From the NCBI RefSeq assembly GCF_001729785.1, contig NZ_CP017183.1:3658001-3722000 (forward strand): a stretch of DNA of 64,000 nucleotides, read 5' to 3'. The notes beneath the pieces are model-generated. The model worked only from the letters and a program-made list of their open reading frames with translations. It ran no database searches and was not told where the DNA came from. The position numbers and the translations under genes were made by a program. Below, piece by piece: positions 22,034 through 37,760 of the stretch. The stretch is from Enterobacter hormaechei subsp. xiangfangensis (lineage in GTDB: Bacteria; Pseudomonadota; Gammaproteobacteria; Enterobacterales; Enterobacteriaceae). How positions within the stretch are numbered: position 1 is the stretch's first letter; each line of letters begins with the position of its first letter.

Positions 22034-23592
22034 TACGATAAGATCTCTTCCACTTCGTTTTTGATAATGGTGACGTGCGGGCCATAGATGACCTGAACCC
22101 CGTTACCGCGCACGATGACGCCGCGCGCGCCGGTCGCTTTCAGTGCAGATTCATTGACTTTGCTACCGTCTTTCACCGTGACGCGAAGGCGCGTGGCGCA
22201 GCAGTCAACGTCATCCAGATTGTCTTTTCCTCCCAGCCCGGCGATCACCGCCGCGGCGCGCTCGCTTTGCGGCAGGGTAGCCTCGTCAGCCAACGCCTCC
22301 TTTTCACGGCCCGGCGTGGCAAAATCAAAACGTTTGATCAGATAGCGGAAGGTACAGTAGTAAAGGAAGAACCACGGTACGCCCACCAGCGGGACGAACA
22401 TCCAGTTAGTTTTCGCTTCCCCCTGCAAAATGCCGAACAGCACGAAATCAATAAACCCGCCGGAGAAAGTTTGTCCGATGGTGATGTGCAGAATGTGCGC
22501 GAGCATGAACGCCAGCCCGTCAAACAGCGCATGAATGACGTACAGCACCGGGGCAATAAACAGGAATGAGAACTCTATGGGCTCGGTAATTCCCGTCAGG
22601 AATGAGGTTAACGCCGCAGAAAGCAGCAGCCCGGCGACGCGCTTCTTATTCTCCGGCCTGGCCGTGTGGTACATCGCAAGGCAGGCGCCCAGCAGGCCAA
22701 ACATCATGGTAATAAAGCGCCCGGACATGAAGCGCGACGTGCCCTCATAGAAATGCTGCGTGTTCGGGTCGGCGAGCTGGGCGAAGAAGATCCGCTGCGT
22801 GCCCTCAACCAGGTGACCGTTAACAATTTCACTGCCGCCAAGCGCGGTGGTCCAGAACGGAAGATAGAAGATGTGGTGCAAACCAAACGGGCCAAGCATG
22901 CGCAGGATGAAGCCGTACAGCAAAGTCCCCAGATAGCCGGTGGCATCCACCAGCCCGCCGAGGCCAAAGATCAGCTTCTGAAAATGCGGCCAGACCACGG
23001 TCATCAGCGCGCCGACGAGTATCGCCGCCAGCGAGCTGATAATGGGAACGAAGCGTGAGCCGCCAAAAAAGCCCAGGAATTGCGGAAGCGCGATTTTATT
23101 AAATCGATGATGCAGTGCGCAGGTCACCAGCCCAATAACTACCCCACCAAACACGCCCGTTTCAAGCGTCTGAATACCCAGCGTCATGCCCTGCCCTGCG
23201 GCGCCCGGGTTCTCATGCGCCAGTTTTCCGGTCAGGATCAGCAGCGCATTGATAGTGGCATTCATCACCAGATAAGCGAGCAACGCCGCCAGCCCTGCCG
23301 TGCCTTTATCATTTTTCGCCAGCCCAACGGCGACCCCAACAGCAAACAGTACCGACAGGTTTGCAAACACAATCGAGCCTGCGCTGCTCATGATGGTAAA
23401 GATGGCCTGTAGCCAGCCAACGTCTAAAAATGGATACGCGGTAAGCGTATTCGGATTCGATAGCGCCCCGCCGATCCCCAGCAACAGACCTGCTGCGGGC
23501 AGTATGGCGATGGGTAACATAAAGGATTTGCCAAAGCGCTGCGCTTTTTCAAACCATCCGCCGGAAGACGCTCCGCTGAACATTTGCATCAT
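22033..23592 (-). CDS. PTS transporter EIICB, glucose/N-acetylglucosamine superfamily
   Basis: A 519-residue sugar phosphotransferase permease. The EIIC membrane domain covers about residues 1-400 ([21 protein letters not shown] near the start, [18 protein letters not shown] near 340). The EIIB domain is at the C-terminus, with the phospho-accepting cysteine at about Cys465 in DCCATRLRV. No EIIA domain is fused, so it probably borrows EIIA-Glc (Crr). Coupling to nanE suggests import of an amino sugar such as ManNAc, delivering ManNAc-6-phosphate; this is inference. It differs from NagE, which carries a fused EIIA. Confidence 0.88.
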   Translation of the reverse strand: MMQMFSGASSGGWFEKAQRFGKSFMLPIAILPAAGLLLGIGGALSNPNTLTAYPFLDVGWLQAIFTIMSSAGSIVFANLSVLFAVGVAVGLAKNDKGTAGLAALLAYLVMNATINALLILTGKLAHENPGAAGQGMTLGIQTLETGVFGGVVIGLVTCALHHRFNKIALPQFLGFFGGSRFVPIISSLAAILVGALMTVVWPHFQKLIFGLGGLVDATGYLGTLLYGFILRMLGPFGLHHIFYLPFWTTALGGSEIVNGHLVEGTQRIFFAQLADPNTQHFYEGTSRFMSGRFITMMFGLLGACLAMYHTARPENKKRVAGLLLSAALTSFLTGITEPIEFSFLFIAPVLYVIHALFDGLAFMLAHILHITIGQTFSGGFIDFVLFGILQGEAKTNWMFVPLVGVPWFFLYYCTFRYLIKRFDFATPGREKEALADEATLPQSERAAAVIAGLGGKDNLDDVDCCATRLRVTVKDGSKVNESALKATGARGVIVRGNGVQVIYGPHVTIIKNEVEEILS

Positions 23593-23614
23593 TTTTTATC
23601 CCCCTGGTTGTTGA

Positions 23615-23658
23615 TGAAAATTTTTACCACATATATTTTTAATTGTGAAAATTACCAC
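23615..23658. promoter_or_regulatory. Direct-repeat candidate operator between PTS and RpiR genes
   Basis: Two copies of TGAAAATT..ACCAC lie in the divergent gap: TGAAAATTTTTACCAC at 23615 and TGAAAATTACCAC at 23646, differing by three extra T. Their starts are 31 bases apart, close to three helical turns. This fits binding by the adjacent RpiR-type regulator, but no binding data are available from sequence alone. Confidence 0.45.
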
Positions 23659-23757
23659 CAAAAACCAGGACACCGATCATACTTTTTCGAAATGACTGGC
23701 ATCTCTCCCCCGCTTTCCGCCACACTAGTTGGCAGAGAAACGCATTAAGGATCTAGC

Positions 23758-24582
23758 ATGTCGGACCATGAAAACCTGCTGCTGAAGCTACGCCAGGAGG
23801 CTTCCGGGTACAGCCCAACGCAACAAAAACTGGGGGAGTTTGTCCTCAACGATCCTGCCAGGGTGCTCTACCTGACGATCACCGAGCTGGCGCGTGAAAG
23901 CGGCACCAGCGAGGCCAGCGTCACACGCCTTTGCCGCACGCTGGGCTGTAAGGGGTATAACGAATTTAAAATGGCGCTTGCGCTGGATATTCAGCAGGGT
24001 TTGCCTGAGCGTCAGGCAGGAGATGCAATAGATAACGTGGTGGATGAGTCTGTCCAGGCGCTGCAAGATACCGCAAAACTCCTCGACCGGGCCCAGCTTG
24101 AACAGGCGACACTGGCCCTGCATCAGGCGCAGTCAGTGCAAATTTACGGAGTGGCGGCCAGCGCGATTCTGGGGGAATATTTGCATTACAAGCTGCTGCG
24201 ACTCGGCAAACCTGCACAGCTGTTTAGCGATATGCATCGCGCCGCCATGAATGCGACGACGCTCTCGAAAAAGACGCTGGTGGTGGCCATCTCAAGTTCC
24301 GGCTCTACACGGGATCTGCTTCACGTGGTGAAACTCGCCCGCAAGAGGGGCGTTAAGGTACTGGCGCTCAGCAATACGCCTCGCAGCCCGCTGGCCTCCC
24401 TGAGCGATTTACAGCTGGTTGCAGCCAAACCCGAGGGACCGCTGAGCGCGGGTGCGCTCAATGCCAAGGTTGGCGTGATGCTGCTGGTTGAACTGCTAAC
24501 CACTTCCCTTATTGCAGTAGACAGCCATTACGGTGACGTTAGCCAGCAAACGGCAAGCGCCACGTTGCCGCTTCTGCTATAG
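23758..24582 (+). CDS. MurR/RpiR-family transcriptional regulator
   Basis: A 274-residue DNA-binding regulator that probably responds to a phosphorylated sugar. Residues 1-77 form the RpiR helix-turn-helix (YSPTQQKLGEFVLNDP, LARESGTSEASVTRLCRTLG). Residues about 120-250 form a SIS sugar-phosphate domain (IYGVAASAILGEYLHYKLLR, VVAISSSGSTRDLLHVVKLA). It is divergent from the PTS-nanE operon, so control of that operon is the obvious role; the ligand may be ManNAc-6-P or GlcNAc-6-P (inference). Confidence 0.88.
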   Translation: MSDHENLLLKLRQEASGYSPTQQKLGEFVLNDPARVLYLTITELARESGTSEASVTRLCRTLGCKGYNEFKMALALDIQQGLPERQAGDAIDNVVDESVQALQDTAKLLDRAQLEQATLALHQAQSVQIYGVAASAILGEYLHYKLLRLGKPAQLFSDMHRAAMNATTLSKKTLVVAISSSGSTRDLLHVVKLARKRGVKVLALSNTPRSPLASLSDLQLVAAKPEGPLSAGALNAKVGVMLLVELLTTSLIAVDSHYGDVSQQTASATLPLLL

Positions 24583-24587
24583 AAAAC

Positions 24588-24613
24588 AAAAAACCCGCCG
24601 AAGCGGGTTTTTT
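24588..24613. terminator. Bidirectional intrinsic terminator between rpiR-type gene and eno
   Basis: Stem ACCCGC-cgaa-GCGGGT flanked by an A-run on the left and TTTTTT on the right, so it can end transcription of the RpiR-type gene on the plus strand and of eno on the minus strand. Confidence 0.88.
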
Positions 24614-24634
24614 CATAAGAACGAAGGTTCAGGC

Positions 24635-26005
<1,371 letters not shown>

Positions 26006-26015
26006 CTAACTTTTT

Positions 26016-27668
<1,653 letters not shown>

Positions 27669-27876
27669 TTAGGGTGAAACGATGGAATAACCAGGACGGG
27701 AAAGTAGTATACCCGAACACGACGAGCGCCACAAACTTTCATTCTCCGTCTCCATTCCAGGCCATGACAAACATAAGGAGTGAGAAAATAGCCCCTTTTG
27801 GGTAAATGTTTTTGACGCAAATCAAGCGCTTGTCATTTAAAAAATCACACAAATTGCGCTTGATCGCAAAATCTCG

Positions 27877-28668
27877 TTAGAGATCATGTTCCTGGCGTTT
27901 TACTTCCTGCCAGACTTCTTCCATCGCGTCGAGGTCAATCCCGCTCATTTCCAGGCCGCGCGAGGCCACAATCCGCTCAACTTCGCGAAAGCGTCGTTCG
28001 AATTTAATGTTCGCTTTTTGCAGGGCGGTTTCCGCTTTTACACCGAGGTGGCGTGAAAGGTTGACGGTTGCAAACAGCAGATCGCCCATCTCCTCTTCCA
28101 GCTTTGCTTCATCCACAACGGCCTGCTGCGCTTCATGCATCACTTCGTCGATCTCTTCGTGTACTTTTTCCAGCACCGGGCCGAGAGAGGTCCAGTCAAA
28201 CCCTACCGCCGAGCAGCGCTTTTGAATTTTGTGCGCGCGCATCAGCGCGGGAAGGTTCAGGGGAATGTCGTCCAGCGCCGAGTGCTGGGATTTTTCAGCG
28301 CGTTCAGCGCTTTTTATCTGCTCCCAGCGCGCCAGCACTTCCGCACTGTTGCCTGCGGAGGCATCACCAAAGATATGCGGATGACGACGCTCCAGCTTGT
28401 CGCTGATAGCGGCGCAGATATCGTCAAAGTTAAAGCGCCCCTCTTCCTGCGCCATCTGCGCGTAGAACACCACCTGGAACAGCAGGTCGCCCAGCTCACC
28501 GCGCAGATCGTCGAAATCCTCGCGTGAAATGGCGTCCAGCACTTCGTAGGTCTCTTCCAGCGTGTAAGGCGCAATGGTGGCGAAAGTCTGCTCTTTATCC
28601 CACGGGCAGCCGTTTTCCGGATCGCGCAGGCGTTTCATGATGCCAAGCAGGCGGTCGATTTGAGTCAT
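27877..28668 (-). CDS. mazG: Nucleoside triphosphate pyrophosphohydrolase
   Basis: Hydrolyses NTPs and dNTPs to monophosphates and limits (p)ppGpp effects in E. coli. It has two tandem MazG helical domains, with ENGCPWDKEQTF, EETYEVLDAI and GELGDLLFQVVFYA in the first, and KVHEEIDEVMHE and EEEMGDLLFATVNLSRHLG in the second. MTQIDRLLGI at 28668 gives 263 residues as in E. coli; an ATG four codons earlier is possible. In E. coli mazEF lies between relA and mazG; here only a REP lies there. Confidence 0.95.
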   Translation of the reverse strand: MTQIDRLLGIMKRLRDPENGCPWDKEQTFATIAPYTLEETYEVLDAISREDFDDLRGELGDLLFQVVFYAQMAQEEGRFNFDDICAAISDKLERRHPHIFGDASAGNSAEVLARWEQIKSAERAEKSQHSALDDIPLNLPALMRAHKIQKRCSAVGFDWTSLGPVLEKVHEEIDEVMHEAQQAVVDEAKLEEEMGDLLFATVNLSRHLGVKAETALQKANIKFERRFREVERIVASRGLEMSGIDLDAMEEVWQEVKRQEHDL

Positions 28669-28691
28669 AACAGATTCCATTAAATGCCTGA

Positions 28692-28725
28692 GCCGGGTGG
28701 CGGCGTTGCCTTACCCGGCCTACAG
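28692..28725. repeat. REP-type palindrome between relA and mazG
   Basis: Arms GCCGGGT and ACCCGGC around GGCGGCGTTGCCTT, followed by CTACA. It occupies the 67-base relA-mazG gap, the place of the mazEF toxin-antitoxin pair in E. coli. Confidence 0.75.
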
Positions 28726-28735
28726 AAGAGGATGT

Positions 28736-30967
28736 TTAGCCACCGTGCAGACGACGCGCGTCAATCACATCCGGCACCTGATTCAGTTTGCCGAGTACGC
28801 GGCCCAGCACCTGAAGGTTATAGATTTCGATAGTCATATCGATGGTGGCAAGCTGCTCGCGGGTATCGCTGCGGCTGGCAACGCCCAGCACGTTGACCTT
28901 CTCGTTGGCGAGAATGGTGGTGATGTCGCGCAGCAGGCCGCTGCGGTCGTTGGCAGTGACGCGCACCACCAGCGAGTAACCCGCCGAGTAGCTCTCCCCC
29001 CAGACGGCTTCCACGATACGTTCCGGCGCATGCGATTGCAGCTCTGCAAGCTGATCGCAGTCGGAGCGGTGAATCGAGATCCCACGCCCCTGGGTGATAA
29101 AGCCGACAATATCGTCTCCCGGGATCGGCTGGCAGCAGCGGGCAATATGGTGCATGAGGTTACCCACCCCTTCAACCACCACGCGGCCATTGTCCTTGCT
29201 GCGCTGCTGCGGAGCGTAGGTTTTCTGCTGGAGCTGTTTCAGCGCCGCCGCATCCTGCTCCGCTGCGCTTGGCTTGTTGAACTGCGCTTGCAGGAAGTTC
29301 ACCATCTGGTTCAGGCGGATATCGCCGCCACCAATCGCCGCTAACAGTTCGTCGAGCTCGTTGAAGTTGTAGCGTGGCAGCAGGAACTTCTCCGCCTCTT
29401 TCAGGCTTATCCCGATATGTTCCAGCTCGTCGTCCAGGATCTGATGACCGGCAAGGATGTTCTTGTCACGATCCTGCTTGCGGAACCAGGCGTGGATTTT
29501 AGAGCGCCCACGGCTGGTGGTAACGTAACCGAGGTTCGGATTCAGCCAGTCGCGGCTTGGGTTTGGCTGCTTCTGGGTGATGATTTCAATCTGATCGCCC
29601 ATCTGGAGCTGGTAGGTAAACGGTACGATACGTCCGCCGATCTTCGCCCCGATGCAACGGTGCCCCACATCGCTGTGGATGTGGTAGGCGAAATCGAGCG
29701 GCGTGGAGCCTGCCGGCAAATCAACCACGTCCCCTTTCGGGGTAAAGACGTAGACGCGATCGTCGAAGACCTGACTGCGCACTTCGTCGAGCATTTCGCC
29801 GGAGTCGGCCATCTCTTCCTGCCACGCAATCAGCTTACGCAGCCAGGCGATACGGTCCTCGTGACCGGAGCGACCTCCACCGGAGGTACCCTCTTTGTAT
29901 TTCCAGTGCGCCGCCACGCCCAGCTCGGCGTCTTCGTGCATCTGTTTGGTACGGATCTGAATTTCCACCGTTTTGCCGCCAGGGCCGAGCACCACGGTAT
30001 GGATAGACTGATAGCCATTCGGTTTCGGGTTCGCGACGTAGTCATCGAACTCATCCGGCAGATGGCGGAAATGAGTATGCACTATCCCCAGCGCGGCATA
30101 GCAGTCCTGAAGACGCTCCGCCACGATACGCACCGCGCGCACGTCAAACAGCTCGTCAAAGGCGAGGTGTTTCTTCTGCATTTTGCGCCAGATGCTGTAG
30201 ATGTGCTTTGGACGCCCGTAGACCTCGGCGCGCACATTCTCCTCTTTCATCGACTGGCGCAGCCCGCTGACAAATTCCTCGATATAGTGCTCGCGGTCAA
30301 TGCGGCGTTCGTGCAGCAATTTTGCAATGCGTTTGTATTCCGCCGGATGCAGGTAGCGGAAGCAGTAATCTTCCAGCTCCCACTTCAGTTGCCCGATACC
30401 CAGACGGTTCGCCAGCGGCGCATAGATATTCGTACACTCTTTGGCGGCCAGGACGCGCTCGTCTTCCGGCGCATCCTTTACTTCACGCAGATGGGCAACC
30501 CGTTCGGCCAGCTTGATCACCACGCAGCGGAAATCATCTACCATCGCCAGCAGCATACGACGAACGTTATCCACCTGCTCGGAAGAGACAGAGTCAGTTT
30601 GCGCGGCTTTAAGCTGACGAATGGCTGCCATATCACGTACGCCGTGGATAAGCGCCACGACGGACTGGCCGACGCTTTCACGCAGGACGTCTTCCGTCAC
30701 CACGTCGGCGTCCGCCAGGGGGAACAGCAGTGCGGCCTGTAGCGTTTCGATGTCCATGTTCAGCATGGAGAGAATTTCAACCATCTCCACGCCGCGCCAC
30801 AACAGCAGTTCAGCGTCCGGATGCCCCTGCGTTGTGCGTAAACAATAGGCCCAGGTTTCGGTTAAGCGTTCACACGACTGCTGGCTGGAAATCCCCAGAC
30901 TTGCGATCCATTTTTGAGGGTCAAACTCACCAGCTTTATTTAAATGTGCACTTCTTACCGCAACCAT
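28736..30967 (-). CDS. relA: GTP pyrophosphokinase, (p)ppGpp synthetase I
   Basis: The ribosome-associated stringent response enzyme that makes (p)ppGpp when uncharged tRNA enters the A site. The degenerate hydrolase domain is N-terminal, the synthetase domain has YQSIHTVVLGPGGKTVEIQIR and EDAELGVAAHWKYKEG, and TGS (DRVYVFTPKGDVVDLPAGST), zinc-finger (HHIARCCQPIPGD) and ACT (RSGLLRDITTILANEK) domains follow. MVAVRSAHLN at 30967 is preceded by AGGAGAGGACG, a strong ribosome-binding site; 743 residues. Confidence 0.97.
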   Translation of the reverse strand: MVAVRSAHLNKAGEFDPQKWIASLGISSQQSCERLTETWAYCLRTTQGHPDAELLLWRGVEMVEILSMLNMDIETLQAALLFPLADADVVTEDVLRESVGQSVVALIHGVRDMAAIRQLKAAQTDSVSSEQVDNVRRMLLAMVDDFRCVVIKLAERVAHLREVKDAPEDERVLAAKECTNIYAPLANRLGIGQLKWELEDYCFRYLHPAEYKRIAKLLHERRIDREHYIEEFVSGLRQSMKEENVRAEVYGRPKHIYSIWRKMQKKHLAFDELFDVRAVRIVAERLQDCYAALGIVHTHFRHLPDEFDDYVANPKPNGYQSIHTVVLGPGGKTVEIQIRTKQMHEDAELGVAAHWKYKEGTSGGGRSGHEDRIAWLRKLIAWQEEMADSGEMLDEVRSQVFDDRVYVFTPKGDVVDLPAGSTPLDFAYHIHSDVGHRCIGAKIGGRIVPFTYQLQMGDQIEIITQKQPNPSRDWLNPNLGYVTTSRGRSKIHAWFRKQDRDKNILAGHQILDDELEHIGISLKEAEKFLLPRYNFNELDELLAAIGGGDIRLNQMVNFLQAQFNKPSAAEQDAAALKQLQQKTYAPQQRSKDNGRVVVEGVGNLMHHIARCCQPIPGDDIVGFITQGRGISIHRSDCDQLAELQSHAPERIVEAVWGESYSAGYSLVVRVTANDRSGLLRDITTILANEKVNVLGVASRSDTREQLATIDMTIEIYNLQVLGRVLGKLNQVPDVIDARRLHGG

Positions 30968-31018
30968 CGTCCTCTCCTTTAGGGACAAGGGCCTGTCGAA
31001 GTCGACAAGCCAAACTCA

Positions 31019-32317
31019 TTAGATGTGCTCGAACAACACCATCGATTCCAGATGACCAGTGTGCGGGAACATGTCCAGCATTGCCAGACGCCGAATCTGG
31101 TAACCCCCGCTCAATAATGCTTCGCTGTCACGGGCAAGCGTCGCCGGGTTACAGGAAACATAGACCACGCGTTCAGGCGCGAGTTTAATTATATGCTGCA
31201 TCACGCCCGGCGCACCTGCGCGCGCCGGATCGAGCAGGATCTTATCAAAGCCCTGCTTAGCCCACGGTTGCTGAGTGACATCATCCTCAAGATTTTGATG
31301 AAAGAATGTCACATTTTGCAAACCGTTCTGTTGGGCGTTCTCCTGGCCTTTCGCCACCAGCGCCTCAACGCCTTCCACTCCGACCACGCTTGCTGCTCTG
31401 CGGGCCAGCGGCAGGGTAAAGTTCCCCATGCCGCAGAACAGATCGAGCACCCGGTCAGTGGGCTGTACGTCGAGCCATTCCAGCGCGTTCGCCACCATCT
31501 GTTGGTTCACGCCGTCGTTGACCTGGATAAAATCCCGCGGGCTGAACGTTAAGCGTAGCCCGTGTGACGCATACCAGGGCGCTTCTCCGCTGACCTGCTC
31601 AAGTATCTCGCTTTGCGGCGCGAGGAAAAGCGCAAGCTCATGAGAATGCGAAAAGCGTTCCAGTTTTTCGCGATCCGCCTTTGACAGCGGCGCGGTGTGG
31701 CGCAGCACCATCAGCGGGCCACTGTTGGCCAGCACCAGTTCGACATGGCCGAGCGAACGCACGCCATCCAGCGATGCAAGACAGTGGTGCACGTCCGGGA
31801 GCAATGCCTCAAGATGGGGCACCAAAACAGGGCACTGCGTGACAGAGACGATATCGCTGGAGCCGGCTTTGCGAAACCCCATCTCCAGCCGCTCGGTTTT
31901 GGGCTGGTAGCTGAGGCTCAGGCGAGCGCGGCGACGGTAGCCCCAGGGCCGATCGGCAATGATGTCATTCACGTCGTGTCCGACCAGGCGGGCCAGCGCG
32001 CTGCTTTTACTTTTTTGCTGTAATTCAGTGCTGGCATGCTGTTGCTGGCAGCCACCGCAGACGCCAAAATGGGGGCAGCGAGGCGTCACGCGCTCCGGGC
32101 TATCATTAAGACGGCGCTTGACCTGACCGCGCGCATACTGACGTTTGTCTTCCGTCAGCGTAATATCTGCACGTTCTCCTGGCAGCAAACCTGTGATAAA
32201 CAGTGTTTTACCCTTGTGACGCGCCACCCCCTGTCCAAAAGGATCGAGGTCAGAGGCTTCAACAGTTATGATCTGACGCGTCGTCACGCGTCGTTTTGCA
32301 GAGTAGAATTGCGCCAT
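31019..32317 (-). CDS. rlmD: 23S rRNA (uracil(1939)-C(5))-methyltransferase RlmD
   Basis: Methylates U1939 of 23S rRNA using SAM and a [4Fe-4S] cluster. An N-terminal TRAM domain is followed by cluster cysteines in [14 protein letters not shown] and the SAM motif [16 protein letters not shown]. The catalytic cysteine lies in [13 protein letters not shown] near residue 388. [10 protein letters not shown] at 32317 gives 432 residues; the open frame upstream does not match the family. Divergent from barA across 57 bases. Confidence 0.96.
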   Translation of the reverse strand: MAQFYSAKRRVTTRQIITVEASDLDPFGQGVARHKGKTLFITGLLPGERADITLTEDKRQYARGQVKRRLNDSPERVTPRCPHFGVCGGCQQQHASTELQQKSKSSALARLVGHDVNDIIADRPWGYRRRARLSLSYQPKTERLEMGFRKAGSSDIVSVTQCPVLVPHLEALLPDVHHCLASLDGVRSLGHVELVLANSGPLMVLRHTAPLSKADREKLERFSHSHELALFLAPQSEILEQVSGEAPWYASHGLRLTFSPRDFIQVNDGVNQQMVANALEWLDVQPTDRVLDLFCGMGNFTLPLARRAASVVGVEGVEALVAKGQENAQQNGLQNVTFFHQNLEDDVTQQPWAKQGFDKILLDPARAGAPGVMQHIIKLAPERVVYVSCNPATLARDSEALLSGGYQIRRLAMLDMFPHTGHLESMVLFEHI

Positions 32318-32374
32318 CGCCGAGATTGTTCTCAAATAAACATAATTAGCCTGATTGTCCCATAACGGAACTCC

Positions 32375-35134
<2,760 letters not shown>

Positions 35135-35141
35135 GACCAAA

Positions 35142-35174
35142 GCCCGGTGGCGCTTCGCTTACCGGGCCTACAGG
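35142..35174. repeat. REP-type palindrome between barA and garK
   Basis: Arms GCCCGGT and ACCGGGC around GGCGCTTCGCTT, followed by CTACAGG. It lies between the convergent ends of barA and garK and may protect both 3' ends. It is a close relative of the units at 10500 and 50020 in the opposite orientation. Confidence 0.78.
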
Positions 35175-35184
35175 AGCACGAACG

Positions 35185-36330
35185 TTAACGCGACATCCCC
35201 TGCCCCATCTTTATCACCGCCGCAATATTCCTTGCGGCCATCTGTACATTCTGTTGCGCATTTTCCAGCGCATCCTCCAGCGAGCAGATGGTGTAAATCA
35301 CGCTGAATACGGCATCCAGTCCGTGCTCATGCACCACGCCAACATCCGCCGTCAGGCTGCCGGCAATGCCAATAACCGGCTTGTTATAGCGTTTCGCGAC
35401 TCTCGCCACGCCAACGGGCACTTTTCCGTGGATCGTCTGGCTGTCGATACGCCCTTCGCCCGTGATCACCAGATCGGCGTCCGCGACCTGTTCATCGAGA
35501 TGCAGGGCATCGGTGACAATCTCAATCCCCTGACGGAGCTGTGCGCCGCAAAATGCATACAGCGCCGCCCCCATTCCGCCAGCCGCACCGCCGCCCGCCA
35601 GGTTTAAGACGTCAATATCCAGATCCCGGGCGATAATTTTTGCGTAATGCGCAAGCGCGTTGTCCAGCGTCCTGACCATCTCCGGCGTCGCCCCTTTCTG
35701 CGGACCAAATACCGCAGAAGCGCCAGTCTCGCCGATCAGGGGGTTGGTTACATCGCAGGCCACTTCAATTCGACAGTCTGCCAGCCGCTTGTCCAGCCCG
35801 CTAAGATCGATATGCGCAAGGCTTGTCAGTTCGCCGCCGCCCGGCCCAACGGGCTGCGCTTTCGCATCCAGCAGTTTTACGCCCAGCGCCTGCACCATGC
35901 CTGCGCCACCGTCATTGGTCGCGCTGCCTCCAATGCCAATAATGATATGCTTAACGCCCGCATCCAGCGCATGACGGATCAGTTCCCCAGTTCCCCAGGA
36001 GGTGGTGATTAACGGGTTACGCTTTGCAGGAGCAACAAGCTCCAGACCGCTCGCTGCCGCCATCTCGATAAAGGCGCTTTTCCCGTCTCCGGATAACCCG
36101 AAAAACCCTTCCACGCGTTCACCCAAAGGCCCGGTAACAGGAACATGGACAAGACGCCCATGCGTGGCTGCCACCATCGCTTCCACCGTCCCTTCGCCAC
36201 CATCGGCAACCGGTAATTTGACATAGTGCGCTGACGGGAAAATTTCGCGAAAACCGACCTCTATCGCTGTCGCCACCTCCAGCGCGCTCAAGCTTTCCTT
36301 ATACGAGTCCGGAGCGATAACAATTTTCAT
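35185..36330 (-). CDS. garK: Glycerate kinase, GarK/GlxK type
   Basis: Phosphorylates D-glycerate to 2-phosphoglycerate, the last step of D-glucarate and galactarate use. The N-terminus [19 protein letters not shown] and the segments [16 protein letters not shown] and [20 protein letters not shown] are family-specific. The 381 residues match E. coli GarK. In E. coli garK lies in the distant garPLRK operon; here it follows gudD after 77 bases, so the glucarate operon carries its own kinase. A hairpin GGGACC/GGTCCC (36377-36400) lies in the gap and may set relative expression. Confidence 0.9.
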   Translation of the reverse strand: MKIVIAPDSYKESLSALEVATAIEVGFREIFPSAHYVKLPVADGGEGTVEAMVAATHGRLVHVPVTGPLGERVEGFFGLSGDGKSAFIEMAAASGLELVAPAKRNPLITTSWGTGELIRHALDAGVKHIIIGIGGSATNDGGAGMVQALGVKLLDAKAQPVGPGGGELTSLAHIDLSGLDKRLADCRIEVACDVTNPLIGETGASAVFGPQKGATPEMVRTLDNALAHYAKIIARDLDIDVLNLAGGGAAGGMGAALYAFCGAQLRQGIEIVTDALHLDEQVADADLVITGEGRIDSQTIHGKVPVGVARVAKRYNKPVIGIAGSLTADVGVVHEHGLDAVFSVIYTICSLEDALENAQQNVQMAARNIAAVIKMGQGMSR

Positions 36331-36407
36331 AAGCCATCCTTACGCATGTTAGTTACGTTAAGCATACACCACGTAAGGGACCACTCATGGGAGCGGTCCC
36401 AATGAGC

Positions 36408-37745
36408 TTATCGTACCATGCACGGACGTTTATTGTCGAATCTCCACTCTGGGATCAGGTATTGCATCGCCAGCGCGTCATCACGCGCGCCCAGGCCGTG
36501 TTTCTGGTAAAGCTCATGCGCTTTCATGACCTGGTCCATATCCAGCTCAACGCCCAGCCCCGGCGTAGCTGGAACTTGCACCATGCCGCCTTTGATTTCA
36601 AACGGCTGTTTGGTCAGGCGCTGGTTGCCCTCCTGCCAGATCCAGTGGGTGTCGATGGCGGTAATGTTGCCCGGCGCAGCGGCCGCCACGTGGGTGAACA
36701 TCGCCAGCGAGATGTCGAAGTGGTTGTTGGAGTGGGAGCCCCAGGTCAGGCCGAACTCATGGCACATCTGCGCCACGCGAACCGAGCCCTGCATCGTCCA
36801 GAAGTGCGGGTCTGCCAGCGGAATGTCCACCGATTGCAGCGAGAGCGTGTGCCCCATCTGACGCCAGTCGGTCGCGATCATGTTGGTGGCGGTTGGCAGC
36901 CCGGTGGCGCGACGGAACTCCGCCATTACTTCACGTCCGGAGAACCCCTGCTCGGCGCCGCACGGATCTTCCGCGTAGGCCAGCACGCCTTTAAGCTGCT
37001 TACCGATTTTGATCGCCTCATCAAGCGACCAGGCACCGTTCGGATCCAGCGTGACGCGCGCCTGCGGGAAGCGCTTCGCCAGCGCGGCGATCGCCTCTGC
37101 TTCTTCTTCACCCGCCAGTACGCCGCCTTTCAGCTTGAAGTCATTAAAGCCATATTTTTCATACGCGGCTTCCGCCAGGCGCACCACCGCGTCCGGGGTC
37201 ATCGCTTCATCGTGACGCACACGATACCAGTCGCATTTTTCGTCCGGCTGGCTCTGGTACGGCAGCGGGGTGAGTTTGCGGTTGCCGATAAAGAACAGGT
37301 AGCCGAGCATTTCCACTTCGCTGCGCTGTTGGCCGTCGCCCAGCAGGGAGGCGACATTGACGCCCAGATGCTGGCCCAGCAGATCCAGCATCGCGGCTTC
37401 AATGCCCGTGACCACATGGATAGTGGTGCGCAGATCAAACGTTTGCAGACCACGGCCACCCGCATCACGATCGGCAAAGGTCGTGCGCACGCGAGTCAGC
37501 ACATTTTTGTACTCGCCCAGCGTTTTACCCACCACCAGCGGAATGGCGTCCTCCAGCGTTTTACGGATCTTCTCCCCGCCCGGGATTTCACCGACACCGG
37601 TATGCCCTGAGTTGTCCTTGATCACCACAATATTACGGGTGAAGAACGGCGCATGGGCGCCGCTCAGGTTCATCAGCATGCTGTCATGTCCCGCGACAGG
37701 AATGATCTGCATGGAGGTAACTACAGGGGTAGAAAATGTGCTCAT
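36408..37745 (-). CDS. gudD: Glucarate dehydratase
   Basis: An enolase-superfamily enzyme that dehydrates D-glucarate (and L-idarate) to 5-keto-4-deoxy-D-glucarate. The KxK motif lies in [15 protein letters not shown], metal ligands in [13 protein letters not shown] and [13 protein letters not shown], and the catalytic His in [17 protein letters not shown]. The 445 residues match the family. It starts 15 bases after gudX, its paralog, with which it shares long identical stretches. Confidence 0.96.
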   Translation of the reverse strand: MSTFSTPVVTSMQIIPVAGHDSMLMNLSGAHAPFFTRNIVVIKDNSGHTGVGEIPGGEKIRKTLEDAIPLVVGKTLGEYKNVLTRVRTTFADRDAGGRGLQTFDLRTTIHVVTGIEAAMLDLLGQHLGVNVASLLGDGQQRSEVEMLGYLFFIGNRKLTPLPYQSQPDEKCDWYRVRHDEAMTPDAVVRLAEAAYEKYGFNDFKLKGGVLAGEEEAEAIAALAKRFPQARVTLDPNGAWSLDEAIKIGKQLKGVLAYAEDPCGAEQGFSGREVMAEFRRATGLPTATNMIATDWRQMGHTLSLQSVDIPLADPHFWTMQGSVRVAQMCHEFGLTWGSHSNNHFDISLAMFTHVAAAAPGNITAIDTHWIWQEGNQRLTKQPFEIKGGMVQVPATPGLGVELDMDQVMKAHELYQKHGLGARDDALAMQYLIPEWRFDNKRPCMVR

Positions 37746-37760
37746 CGTTCGATCCTTTTA

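Noticed and set aside
36377..36400. Intrinsic terminator between gudD and garK
   Set aside because: The hairpin has a mismatch and no U-run on the minus strand, so it is mentioned only as a possible modulating structure.
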